A DNA stretch of 64,000 nt, from the NCBI RefSeq assembly GCF_900128945.1, contig NZ_FQUD01000002.1, positions 225,280-289,279 of the forward strand. The letters run 5' to 3'. Shown here piece by piece: positions 45,205 through 53,377 of the stretch. Under the pieces are notes generated by a model. That model saw nothing but the letters and a program-made list of their open reading frames with translations, had not been told where the DNA came from and did no database searches. Each line of letters opens with the position of its first letter. Within the stretch, counting starts at the first letter, position 1. The stretch is from Chryseobacterium sp. OV279 (GTDB lineage Bacteria > Bacteroidota > Bacteroidia > Flavobacteriales > Weeksellaceae). The position numbers were made by a program, and so were the translations under genes.

Positions 45205-45364
45205 ATATTCGATTGGTGTAATTTGTTGTAAATCAGATTGTTTTATTGATTTTATTAAGTGTAATTCCTTAAGAGTAGAAATAATTTTTTGCTTGGTTCA
45301 TTTTGCTTAATTTTGAATCATATTTATAATATCATTAACATTATATTGTTAAATTATTTTTATT

Positions 45365-47011
45365 TTGAAAATAATATTCTATTTTTTCGTGTTCTTTTGC
45401 ATTTTGATTAATAGTCAGAAATATCCTGATTACAGGATACGCTATGATAATTTTGAAGAAAACGATGAACGTGCCCTTGAGTTTGTCAATGCATATATTA
45501 AAGAGGCGAAAACATTTAAAAATTATAAGGAGTTAACGCAGGCATATCGCGACGCTATCAGTTTTTCGAGAAATAAAAAAATAGAATACGCAGATAGTGC
45601 TGTATGGGCTGCTAACCAGGCATGTGACCCCGATCTTATTGGTAATTCCTATCTTACCAAAGGAAGTGTTTACTATTTTACTTACAGAAAATACCAGAAG
45701 GCGCTTGATGAGTATCTGAGGGCTTGGAAATACCTTAATGAAAGTAAAGATCCCTATCTGCGTCATAAGAATATGTACCATATTGGAGTTGTCAAAAGTT
45801 ACCTTGGATATTATGAAGAAGCGTTTACACTTTTTTCAAAATGCCGTTCCTATTATAGAGACACCTATGTGCCCTCAAATTTTCCGAACCTTCGGTATAA
45901 CATGAAAAAAGGTTATCTGAACAGCCTTCATCAGATGGGTATCTGCCTGTTTTATCTGAAAAAAACAAAAGAAGTTTCCCCACTAATAGATGAAGGATTG
46001 CAGGCGTCTGCTGATGATAAAAATTTTTATATAGAAAGAAGCTATTTTTATAAGCTCAGCGGGATTTTAGCCTATCTAAGGGAAAATGACAAAGAATCCT
46101 TATATGACTTTAACATCGCTTTAGCAGGAATTGAAAAGAAAAGTGATTTTACCAACACATCGCTGATCTATTATTTAAAAGGTAAAATTCTATTAAGAAA
46201 CCATAAAGAAAATGAGGGTATTAATTACTTGGAAAAAGTAGATAGTATTTTCCTGGAGCGAAATTTTGCCCATCCTTCGGTAAGAGAAGCATTTGAGCTG
46301 CTTATCACATATTACAAAGATAAAAATGATAATAAGAAAGAATTGTATTATACTAATCAGCTATTGCAATTTGACCGGGTGATGCTTAACGATTTTAAAT
46401 ATCTTTTAGATAAAATCCATAAAGAATATGACACCAATGACCTGCTTACATCCAAAAAAAGATTGGAATCCTCAGCATTTTACGGATTTGTTATTGCGGG
46501 AATTTCCTTCGGTGCTCTGCTCGTGATTTCAGCAAGGTATTATAAGGTAAGGAAAAGTGTTAAAAAGTACCAGATTGCAGGTGATCAGACTTTAGGAGAA
46601 GAAGGGCATAAAGATGCAGTTTCAGCAAAAATTTCTAAGCTGCCTGGGAATCTGGCAGATGAAATATTGGATAAGCTCAAAATTATGGAAGAAAACAAAT
46701 TCTATTTAGAAAAAGGGCTTACCCAAAATGAGCTCGCTAAAAGGCTTAAAACCAATACTGCTTATTTATCGGCGATTATTAATGAATATAAAGGAACAAG
46801 TTATAATACATATCTCAATAGCTTGCGGCTTGAGTATGTAATGGAAAAGCTAAGAACGAGTGCGGAATGGAGAAAGTATTCCATTGATACGATAGCTGAT
46901 GAATGCGGATTTGCCAACAGACCCAAATTTTCTAAATTTTTTATAGAATTAACTGGCTTAACGCCTTCAGAATATATTCAAAAAATTAAGGATGAGTCTG
47001 GTGATCCCTAG
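45365..47011 (+). CDS. TPR membrane regulator with C-terminal AraC-type HTH
   Basis: A 548-aa protein starting with TTG at 45365 (no upstream ATG fits, and the signal MKIIFYFFVFFCILINSQ starts there). TPR-like helices fill about 25-360, one transmembrane helix lies at about 375-397 (AFYGFVIAGISFGALLVISA), and the C-terminal AraC domain (about 440-540) contains LTQNELAKRLKTNTAYLSAI, then the second helix pair DTIADECGFANRPKFSKFFI and TGLTPSEYIQKI. This layout is frequent in Flavobacteriia near cargo genes. It lies divergent from the lipoprotein/MauE/DUF6520-type cluster across a palindrome, so it probably controls that cluster or the SusCD operon. Confidence 0.85.
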   Translation: MKIIFYFFVFFCILINSQKYPDYRIRYDNFEENDERALEFVNAYIKEAKTFKNYKELTQAYRDAISFSRNKKIEYADSAVWAANQACDPDLIGNSYLTKGSVYYFTYRKYQKALDEYLRAWKYLNESKDPYLRHKNMYHIGVVKSYLGYYEEAFTLFSKCRSYYRDTYVPSNFPNLRYNMKKGYLNSLHQMGICLFYLKKTKEVSPLIDEGLQASADDKNFYIERSYFYKLSGILAYLRENDKESLYDFNIALAGIEKKSDFTNTSLIYYLKGKILLRNHKENEGINYLEKVDSIFLERNFAHPSVREAFELLITYYKDKNDNKKELYYTNQLLQFDRVMLNDFKYLLDKIHKEYDTNDLLTSKKRLESSAFYGFVIAGISFGALLVISARYYKVRKSVKKYQIAGDQTLGEEGHKDAVSAKISKLPGNLADEILDKLKIMEENKFYLEKGLTQNELAKRLKTNTAYLSAIINEYKGTSYNTYLNSLRLEYVMEKLRTSAEWRKYSIDTIADECGFANRPKFSKFFIELTGLTPSEYIQKIKDESGDP

Positions 47012-47078
47012 CTTTATTATATTTATTAACAGCTTTATCATTCTTAATAATTAAAAATTTCTACTTTTTATTTAAAAT

Positions 47079-47930
47079 ATGCATACTAACTTGTTTTTTA
47101 AAAAGTGTAAGCGATTACAGCTGAGTTTAGAGAAAAAACTTGAACAGATCGGCTTTGAACAAAAAAATGATCCTATAGATTTATACGAGCGTTCCTTGAT
47201 GGAGATTGATTCTGCTATAAGAATCATCAAACAGGAGGTAAGTTCATTTGAGTTTTCGACTGTTGCGGACGAAGTATATTTTTTCAAGGAAATCAAGCCG
47301 GCTTTTATTTCGCAGTTTATTTATTTTTCAAAGCTTTTATCGATTGAAGCAGCTAAACCTAATGCAGGGGAATTAAGCCTGAAAGAATATTTTGAATGTG
47401 AATTGGAAGTATTGAAAAGTTTTTATGAAGACCATATGGACTTTTATGAGTATTACAGGCGTAAAGCCACCTATCTTGACCAAAAATATTTTGTCAGGAA
47501 TCAATTTGACCTGAAAACCAAAATAGCATCCGGCCTTTATGATTATGATGAAAAATTTGCCACTTCACATGACCACCTTATTTCACAGATCATTGCTAAT
47601 GACCGCTTGGAAAAGTATCTTTTAAAATCCATTGCTGAAATTAACGTGTATGTATACGAAAAGATAACTGATAAATCTCCGCTCCAATGGTCGGCTTCAA
47701 AATCTGCCCTGGTGGAACTTTTATATGCGCTCCACAATACCCGCTCATTCAATGGGGGCAATATTGAGTTTAGCGAGATAATTAAATTTACTGAAAAGTC
47801 ACTAAATATTAACCTGGGAAACTTTTATAAGACACTTCATGAGATAAAAAGCAGGAAAATTAACCCAACTAAATTCCTTCAGCACCTAAGTGATAACTTG
47901 AATCAATCATTCCAGGATAGTGATCAATAG
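47079..47930 (+). CDS. rteC: RteC-type regulator of conjugative transposon excision
   Basis: A 283-aa protein with the RteC domain pattern (FFKEIKPAFISQFIYFSKLL, YYRRKATYLDQKYF, then SKSALVELLYALHNTRSFNG, then IKFTEKSLNINLGNFYKTLH). In CTnDOT, RteC activates the excision genes. It lies 67 bp after the AraC regulator and marks the left part of the conjugative backbone seen here. A hairpin and an excisionase-like HTH gene follow. No tetQ or rteA/B genes are visible in the window. Confidence 0.85.
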   Translation: MHTNLFFKKCKRLQLSLEKKLEQIGFEQKNDPIDLYERSLMEIDSAIRIIKQEVSSFEFSTVADEVYFFKEIKPAFISQFIYFSKLLSIEAAKPNAGELSLKEYFECELEVLKSFYEDHMDFYEYYRRKATYLDQKYFVRNQFDLKTKIASGLYDYDEKFATSHDHLISQIIANDRLEKYLLKSIAEINVYVYEKITDKSPLQWSASKSALVELLYALHNTRSFNGGNIEFSEIIKFTEKSLNINLGNFYKTLHEIKSRKINPTKFLQHLSDNLNQSFQDSDQ

Positions 47931-48014
47931 ACGTTTTCTTCTGTTTATGCCCTATAAATCGAATTATTTACTACTTTTCCACAATTCCTTTATTGATAAG
48001 GGTTATATAAAAAT

Positions 48015-48044
48015 CTTTCGGTAGTACCGATGACCTACCGAAAG
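48015..48044. promoter_or_regulatory. Perfect 10-bp inverted repeat upstream of the Xis-like gene
   Basis: CTTTCGGTAG (48015-48024) and CTACCGAAAG (48035-48044) flank TACCGATGAC. It lies in the rteC-to-xis gap, 50 bp before the ATG of the HTH gene. There is no T tract, so an operator for RteC or for the HTH protein is more likely than a terminator. Confidence 0.55.
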
Positions 48045-48094
48045 AAATCCCGCCTGATTTCGAAAATTTGTCAAATAAACTAATTTTTGAAATC

Positions 48095-48355
48095 ATGGCA
48101 ATATCCATTATCACCAAAGAAGATCTTCAGCAATTTAAGACTGAATTACTGGAAGATATTAAAGACCTGCTTCAGGTAAGAACGACAGAACAAAAATTAT
48201 GGCTTCGTACCTCTGAGGTCAAAAAACTTCTGAATATTTCTTCGGGAACCTTACAAAATTTGAGGATCAACGGAACCCTATCTTATACGAAGATAGGGGG
48301 AATCTTGTATTATAATTACAAAGACATTGAGAAACTATTGACGGATTCTAAATAG
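48095..48355 (+). CDS. Excisionase-like helix-turn-helix DNA-binding protein
   Basis: An 86-aa protein. I use ATG 48095 (MAISIITKEDLQQF) because the longer frame upstream lacks the charged helix and starts within the spacer. The C-terminal MerR/Xis-type helix-turn-helix (HTH_17) is LWLRTSEVKKLLNISSGTLQ, then LRINGTLSYTKIGGILYYNY. Small proteins of this kind act as recombination directionality factors or regulators in Bacteroidetes ICEs. It is followed within 20 bp by a plus-strand gene, suggesting an operon controlled from the 48015 repeat. Confidence 0.8.
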   Translation: MAISIITKEDLQQFKTELLEDIKDLLQVRTTEQKLWLRTSEVKKLLNISSGTLQNLRINGTLSYTKIGGILYYNYKDIEKLLTDSK

Positions 48356-48374
48356 TCACAGAAAACAGGAAATC

Positions 48375-48917
48375 ATGAATCAGACTAAAGATATCATCAA
48401 TTTTTTTGCCCATGTGATTAAAGACAGCCGACTGTATCCTTCCCATATCAGTCTCTATGTTGCGCTTTTCCAGTGTTGGAGCATGAACAGGTTTCAAAGC
48501 CCCTTTCGTATTTGCCGTACAGAGGTAATGGGATTGGGTAAGATAAGATCTTTAGGAACTTATCATAGGTGCATTAAAGAGCTGCATTTAGCTGGATTTA
48601 TTTTATATTCCCCCAGTTACGACCCTTATAAGGGAAGCCTTGTTGAGATTATTGATTTTGACGAGTTTGAAACATCAATAAATAAAGCATTCCCGGAGCA
48701 AAAATTATCAGCACAAAAAGAAGGCGTTTTTTCCGCACCTACATTTTATGAAGTAGAATTGTATTTTAATGAACGTGACTTGCCCTCTGCTCAGGCACAT
48801 CAATTTTATTCATTATATAATTCTAAGAGATGGAAATTAAGTGACGGGAAATTAATGAACAGCTGGCAGGCTGCTGCAAGAAGCTGGATTTCTAAGGAAA
48901 GAAAAATTGGCTGCTAA
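48375..48917 (+). CDS. Unrecognised conserved ICE protein
   Basis: A 180-aa soluble protein (MNQTKDIINFFAHVIKDSRL, then YPSHISLYVALFQCWSMNRF). The segment RTEVMGLGKIRSLGTYHRCI looks like a winged helix: a helical pattern followed by LHLAGFILYSP. It lies between the Xis-like and DUF3853-type genes, which suggests a regulatory role in the element, possibly in replication or transfer control. No enzyme motif was seen and no family name is offered. Confidence 0.65.
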   Translation: MNQTKDIINFFAHVIKDSRLYPSHISLYVALFQCWSMNRFQSPFRICRTEVMGLGKIRSLGTYHRCIKELHLAGFILYSPSYDPYKGSLVEIIDFDEFETSINKAFPEQKLSAQKEGVFSAPTFYEVELYFNERDLPSAQAHQFYSLYNSKRWKLSDGKLMNSWQAAARSWISKERKIGC

Positions 48918-48949
48918 AATTTAAGGTTTTCAGTGAAAGAAAAAATAAA

Positions 48950-49201
48950 ATGAAAAAAATAGATCCGCAAACACCCCTTTGGAAGCTGACGGTTGAGGAA
49001 TTTTTGGAAATTATCAAAAACTTTGGTTCGGAAAACAGGCATGAATACGGACTGAAAGGATTAGCAAAAATTCTGGGCTGTTCCGTTTCAAAAGCTTCGG
49101 AAATAAAGTCCTCCGGAATTTTGGATGAAGCCATTATACAAAAAGGGAAAATTATCATCATTGATAAGCAAAAAGTACTAGAGCTTTTTGCCAGGAAGTA
49201 A
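48950..49201 (+). CDS. DUF3853-type small DNA-binding protein
   Basis: An 83-aa protein. It starts MKKIDPQTPLWKLTVEEFLE and continues EYGLKGLAKILGCSVSKASE, then KSSGILDEAIIQKGKIIII, which has the HTH pattern of DUF3853 proteins in Bacteroidetes conjugative elements. It lies 2 bp before the next gene, implying translational coupling. Probably a regulator; targets are unknown. Confidence 0.72.
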   Translation: MKKIDPQTPLWKLTVEEFLEIIKNFGSENRHEYGLKGLAKILGCSVSKASEIKSSGILDEAIIQKGKIIIIDKQKVLELFARK

Positions 49202-49203
49202 AA

Positions 49204-49911
49204 ATGTATTATCAGGAGCTTATACAAAAATTTTGGGAATCTGGTCCAAAAGCGCAACTGGGCACAACCGGTGTTGCGATATACCTGTATTTGCTGAAAT
49301 TGGCGAACGATAATAACGGATACGATGTTACAGTTTCCGATGTAGCAATTGCTGATACATTAGGAATAACGAGAAAAACGGTAAAATCTGCCAGAGAATC
49401 GCTGCGGAACTCAGGGCTGGTTCAGTATGAAAGCAAAAATGGGTATTCCTGTTCTTACAGAATAGTGCTGAATTATTCTTTACCAATCCAAAAGCAAGAA
49501 AAAAAGCAAAAACTAAAAATCAAGCATAATTCCCAGGCATCGATCGCAGAAAAAAATGAAAATTTACCATCGGTTGATTTATCTGCCATAAATACTCCCG
49601 AAACTACAGAACAGAAAGAGACCGCATCCTTTGATAATAGAGTACGTGAACTGTTTAAAACAATCAGCATCCCTTCTTTGGAGGAATTTATGGCATATGC
49701 CTATATGCTGAGTGGCTATGAAGTATCTATGGACTCTGATATTAAGGAAAAATACGCTTTGTGGACTGGTAATGATTGGTGTAATAATTTAGGGAAACCG
49801 ATAACCAACTGGAAATCCTCATTAAAAAATCTTTTGCCCTATATAAAAAACAAGGCTGATAACGGACCGTTATCTTTAGAGTCAATCCCTACTATTAAGC
49901 CTCCAAAGTGA
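49204..49911 (+). CDS. Winged-helix protein of the ICE backbone
   Basis: A 235-aa protein. Residues about 20-90 form a winged helix (GVAIYLYLLKLANDNNGYDV, then VSDVAIADTLGITRKTVKSA, RESLRNSGLVQY). The rest includes a lysine-rich linker (KKQKLKIKH) and a C-terminal helical domain. It resembles helix-turn-helix or replication-initiator-like proteins of ICEs. It is coupled to the DUF3853-type gene upstream. The role is inferred as element regulation or replication. Confidence 0.68.
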   Translation: MYYQELIQKFWESGPKAQLGTTGVAIYLYLLKLANDNNGYDVTVSDVAIADTLGITRKTVKSARESLRNSGLVQYESKNGYSCSYRIVLNYSLPIQKQEKKQKLKIKHNSQASIAEKNENLPSVDLSAINTPETTEQKETASFDNRVRELFKTISIPSLEEFMAYAYMLSGYEVSMDSDIKEKYALWTGNDWCNNLGKPITNWKSSLKNLLPYIKNKADNGPLSLESIPTIKPPK

Positions 49912-49957
49912 TCTCTGAAAGGAGAAGTTTACCTATTTAAATTCTAAAACTATAAAA

Positions 49958-50164
49958 ATGAAACTATCAGATGTAAAGCTCGGACAGAAAGTAAGTATGA
50001 ATGGCATTCTTGCCGAGTATAAAGGAATTCAAAAAGTTAAAATCCCCAATTTCGGGAAAGTAGAAAAAAGAGTTTTCAGAACAGATGAAACAGGAGATTA
50101 CCTATACTATAATCTTAATGACGGCTCAAAAACATTAAAGAGTGAGAAAATTAAATTGCTGTAG
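49958..50164 (+). CDS. Small hypothetical protein, 68 aa
   Basis: MKLSDVKLGQKVSMNGILAE, then YKGIQKVKIPNFGKVEKRVF, suggests a small SH3- or KOW-like beta barrel. It sits in the same direction as the neighbouring ICE genes, with a 46-bp gap before it. No family is recognised. The A-rich upstream sequence supports the ATG. Function unknown. Confidence 0.55.
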   Translation: MKLSDVKLGQKVSMNGILAEYKGIQKVKIPNFGKVEKRVFRTDETGDYLYYNLNDGSKTLKSEKIKLL

Positions 50165-50229
50165 TGGTCTTTCAAACCGAATATAGTTCTGATAAGAAGG
50201 ACAAAATAAAAGCACGCTAAATATAAATT

Positions 50230-50493
50230 ATGGCTATTCCGGAAAAAGATTTTAGGCTTGTCAGAAAGATATTTGAAGATAAAGATGAAAGAATTCCTGA
50301 CAGGATACGCATGGGGAACCATTTCGTCGATGATTTTATTTTTGAAGACCAGGAGGCCGCTGATATTCCTATCAATGCGCTTCGTGTTATTTTCAATATT
50401 ATTTCGATTATCAGCAGTGAGCAGTTCCGTCCTGAAGACCGTAAGAAATGGGTAATTCCAATTTACAGGTTTTCTAAAATAATTAATACATAG
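50230..50493 (+). CDS. Short protein resembling the N-terminus of an ICE replication protein
   Basis: An 87-aa protein: MAIPEKDFRLVRKIFEDKDE, then RIPDRIRMGNHFVDDFIFED, then INALRVIFNIISIISSEQFR. The segment looks like the beginning of Rep-type initiator proteins, which are normally several times longer. Here the frame ends soon after FRPEDRKKWVIPIYRF. It may be a truncated gene. A convergent minus-strand gene starts the next block. Confidence 0.45.
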   Translation: MAIPEKDFRLVRKIFEDKDERIPDRIRMGNHFVDDFIFEDQEAADIPINALRVIFNIISIISSEQFRPEDRKKWVIPIYRFSKIINT

Positions 50494-50646
50494 AAGTACA
50501 ATCATAGATTTAATTTTTATTGGTTTTGGGATTTTATTGTATCTCTTATAACCGTCCAAAAGGTTTGAAGTTTAGGCTGGTTTCGGACTACAATGTTTCA
50601 AATTTTTACACCAGCCCATCGACGTAATCCTAGTACCAGGCATTCG

Positions 50647-50943
50647 CTATTTTATTATCGAGGCTATTTCATCGAATTTTTCAAGCAACAGTAGTTTATA
50701 AAGTTCTTTAACTTCTTTCCAATCTATAGCATGGTACTTAGTTTCTTGTCCTCCGAAAATTACAGAAAGTGACAGGTCTTTATTTACCTCAATTACATTT
50801 TCAACATCGGTTATAACTGAAACCCAAAAGGCTCCATGCTCGTCATCCATTAGCTGAATGTCTGATATAGCTTTTACTATATCCGCTTCATCAATATTGT
50901 CTTTTTGAAATCCGCTTGCGTATTGTATATAGTTTTCTGTCAT
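50647..50943 (-). CDS. Hypothetical protein, immunity-like, 98 aa
   Basis: Acidic soluble protein: MTENYIQYASGFQKDNIDEA, then DIVKAISDIQLMDDEHGAFW, VSVITDVENVIEVNKDLSLS, YHAIDWKEVKELYKLLLLEK. Small, acidic and with alternating helix/strand, it has the look of polymorphic-toxin immunity proteins, but no family match can be claimed. It is on the strand opposite to the ICE backbone, in a block of three minus-strand genes, so probably cargo. Confidence 0.55.
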   Translation of the reverse strand: MTENYIQYASGFQKDNIDEADIVKAISDIQLMDDEHGAFWVSVITDVENVIEVNKDLSLSVIFGGQETKYHAIDWKEVKELYKLLLLEKFDEIASIIK

Positions 50944-51083
50944 TGCATTAACATTTTTGATCCAAAAATCAGTTATATAGTGTATTTGTTGATTTACAAA
51001 AATAGCTTCACCATGAAGATCTAATAAGGCTAAATTAAGTTTTAATATGCTTTACCATAATTGCTGAATAAATCTCTCACTAT

Positions 51084-51773
51084 TTAATATCTATCTCCAG
51101 TCGCTGTCTTCTTATTTTTTAGGTCGGTAATTTTCCATAAATCATAATTCAGTTTATACATGATCTTAAATGTTTCACAAAATTTTTTAACACTTTGACT
51201 AAAATCTTCATTAAAAGGTGCTATAATTTTAAATTCTCCTACACTTCCTGGTTGATAGCTTGAATGCGTTTCAGTAAAATCAAATATATATTTACGCATA
51301 ATTCTATAAATCATGCTCTTGTTTGTTTTGAAAAGTTCTGGAAATTCATTTCTTCTCTCATTTCTTATAAATTCATATTCTTCATATTCAAAATCCTTAA
51401 AATCAGAGAGTGCTAATAACAACTTCCAGTATTTGTTATCCATGTAACGTAAGTTTTCACTATAATGTAAATTCATTGATAGATATAATCCCTTATCGTT
51501 AATCCCTAATTTATAACCACAATTTGTTTTGATTGACGTAATGATTAATTCGGGACCATAAAGAAACTCATAGAATTTATCATAATCCCATTCGTCTTTA
51601 AAGTTCCCATAAGATAAACATTCTTCAAAAATTTGGGCAAGAGCATTAACACAATCCAATGTTTTTGAATAATGTACCTCTGTATTCGCAATCCTTTGTT
51701 CAGAGTGATATGATTCCAAATAGTTGTTGATTGGTTCGATCAATGAATCAAAACTCTTCTTTTGCTTCTTCAT
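51084..51773 (-). CDS. Hypothetical protein, 229 aa
   Basis: Starts MKKQKKSFDSLIEPINNYLE. It contains YGNFKDEWDYDKFYEFLYG and IITSIKTNCGYKLGINDKG, ends LKNKKTATGDRY, and is helical and charged. No signal peptide, transmembrane helix or recognisable catalytic motif was seen. It is located between two other minus-strand unknown genes, with a 140-bp gap on the right and the same on the left. It could be toxin, immunity or phage-defence cargo; no evidence decides. Confidence 0.5.
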   Translation of the reverse strand: MKKQKKSFDSLIEPINNYLESYHSEQRIANTEVHYSKTLDCVNALAQIFEECLSYGNFKDEWDYDKFYEFLYGPELIITSIKTNCGYKLGINDKGLYLSMNLHYSENLRYMDNKYWKLLLALSDFKDFEYEEYEFIRNERRNEFPELFKTNKSMIYRIMRKYIFDFTETHSSYQPGSVGEFKIIAPFNEDFSQSVKKFCETFKIMYKLNYDLWKITDLKNKKTATGDRY

Positions 51774-51923
51774 TTGCTGTAATCTCTATGATTTTATCGT
51801 TTTTTGAGACTTATTCTCCATTTAATTCTTTTATTCATAAAACTGATAGTAAAACATTTGCCTTTCGAAGTCTTTTAAAACAATGTTCAAAAATATCATC
51901 AAAAATGCGAAGAACATAAACAG

Positions 51924-52286
51924 TTATACATGGAAGTGTCCTTCATTCCCGGCAATCATAAGAATTTCTTGCGTATGAACCGTGAGTAGTTGTATAAAGC
52001 GATTTTCAGCAGTCTCAACCAGACTACCGTTTTCAAGATAGCCGAATTTATGCTCACCCTCCCTGCCAAATACGTACACGTACTGTTTTGCTGTATCAAA
52101 ATAATCATTTGAAATGCGTGGCTCAGTGCTAACAGCTATGTTAAAGATAAAGCCCTTTACCTCTTGGGCATCCACATTAAAGATCTGAATATCATCAGGT
52201 GCAGAGACAATCAATACCTTGATCTTATATTCATTGCCCGCTACGATATCTGTGTACTCAAATGATTTGTTTGTAAATTCAGCCAT
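51924..52286 (-). CDS. Hypothetical protein, 120 aa
   Basis: I take ATG 52286 (MAEFTNKSFEYTDIVAGNEY), because the extra 13 codons upstream are AT-rich and not protein-like. The protein is beta-rich (IFNVDAQEVKGFIFNIAVST, then YVYVFGREGEHKFGYLENGS) with a C-terminal IAGNEGHFHV. No family is recognised. It lies just left of the ICE repeat region and on the strand opposite to the backbone. The function is unknown. Confidence 0.5.
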   Translation of the reverse strand: MAEFTNKSFEYTDIVAGNEYKIKVLIVSAPDDIQIFNVDAQEVKGFIFNIAVSTEPRISNDYFDTAKQYVYVFGREGEHKFGYLENGSLVETAENRFIQLLTVHTQEILMIAGNEGHFHV

Positions 52287-52379
52287 AATATTTTTATTTA
52301 AATCTAAAATACGACTAATTTCCAAAATATCTCTCTTGCAGGGATCAATTACTTATTTAGGGTAAAATATACTTATTGA

Positions 52380-52800
52380 TGAAGTGAACCTGCGTGAAAA
52401 TTACCCATGTTTTCTTTTAACCTGAGTAATTTTTACCCAGCTTATTATAAGACCTGCATAAAAAAGTATCAGGTACATTGTGATCTTAAATAATTACGAT
52501 TAAATCTGAACCTGTGCAAAATAGTGTCAGGTACATTCTGATTTTAAGTAATTACGGTTAAAGTTGAACCTGCTTAAAAATTACCCATGTTTTCTTATGT
52601 ACTGAGTATTTTTTACTCATCTTATTGCATCACCTGCGCAAAATAGTATCCTGTATGTTCTGATCTTAAATAATTTGCAGCCTAAAGCCGAACCTGCGTA
52701 AAAATCACCCATGTTTTTTTCTAACCTGAGTAAATTTTACCCACCTTTTTGCAGAGTCTGTGTAAAAATATATCAGGTTATATTATTCCCCTGAGTGAAA
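52380..52800. repeat. Array of short direct repeats next to the mobilisation genes
   Basis: Three main blocks begin with GAACCTGC (about 52386, 52567, 52691), each followed by an A-rich stretch, ATTACCCATG or ATCACCCATG, a T-rich stretch, and in two blocks AACCTGAGTAA (CTGAGTA in the third). Between them are ACCTGYGCAAAATAGTGTC or AGTATC, then a (T)CTGATCTTAAATAATT-type unit, in several versions. Units are diverged, not perfect. Non-coding; it probably marks replication or transfer-origin control DNA of the element. Confidence 0.75.
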
Positions 52801-52928
52801 TGGATACAGGTCGGTGTATTCTCCCTACTTCAATATTTACAATATCTTTTTCTTTCAAGAGCAAAAATGTTCAAATGGAATCAAGGTGCTGGTTATTAAT
52901 ATTTTATGTTTTGGTGTATGCGCTTTTC

Positions 52929-53019
52929 AGAGTTCTGAAAAAAGTGGGCGACTTAATAGAGCAAGATGTGTCTTTGTACGTACAAACTTTTCAAGTTGTA
53001 CTTCCAAAGACGATCTTGC
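52929..53019. other. Candidate oriT: long imperfect palindrome upstream of the mobilisation genes
   Basis: AGAGTTCTGAA (52929-52939) precedes a palindrome at 52961-53019. Its arms GCAAGAT, TCTTTG and GTACAA pair with TTGTAC, CAAAGA and ATCTTGC around a CTTTTC loop. It lies 360 bp before the mobilisation protein/relaxase genes. A diverged copy of the left arm, ATGTGTCTTTGTA, and of AGAGTTCTGAA is found at 34413-34461. Relaxase nick sites usually lie next to such palindromes. The nick position is not determined. Confidence 0.5.
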
Positions 53020-53377
53020 TTTTTTTTTGCAAAAAGGAGAAAAAACGGCGGAACTTGTTTTTTTGTTTCGGGGAAAATCAGGAGCAATATTCCAAATTAG
53101 CCCAGTATATTCTTTTTTAATCTCCACATATTCCAGATGAGTCCAGCTTGTTCTTATTTAGCCCAAGCCCGATGAATACTATTGATTTCACGGTTTTTAT
53201 GCCCCAATTTTGCAAAAGAAATTTTAACCAAAAACAAAATGAAAACACGAATTTATTTTTCTGCTCTTCATCAAAAGGATAATATCAACCCTTATTTACC
53301 GAGAAGCGCAGAGCTATTTTAATCGGATAAAGCTTCACTGAGTTATTTATCATAGGAAAAATTGAAAATGGAAAAAG
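53020..53377. other. Spacer between the palindrome and the mobilisation genes
   Basis: No supported gene. A 27-codon frame at about 53239-53322 (MKTRIYFSALHQKDNINPYL) is too short to call. It presumably holds the promoter and translation signals of the mobilisation operon. Confidence 0.4.

Noticed and set aside
52380..52800. Possible CRISPR array
   Set aside because: Repeats are diverged and of several types, spacers are not uniform in length, and no cas genes are present.
52749..53140. ORFs of 108-123 codons across the palindrome region
   Set aside because: They overlap the repeats and palindrome in different frames, have cysteine- and phenylalanine-rich composition and no homology-like pattern. 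Treated as non-coding.
53239..53322. 27-codon frame MKTRIYFSAL... before the mobilisation genes
   Set aside because: Too short and without context support; kept only as a remark in the spacer entry.
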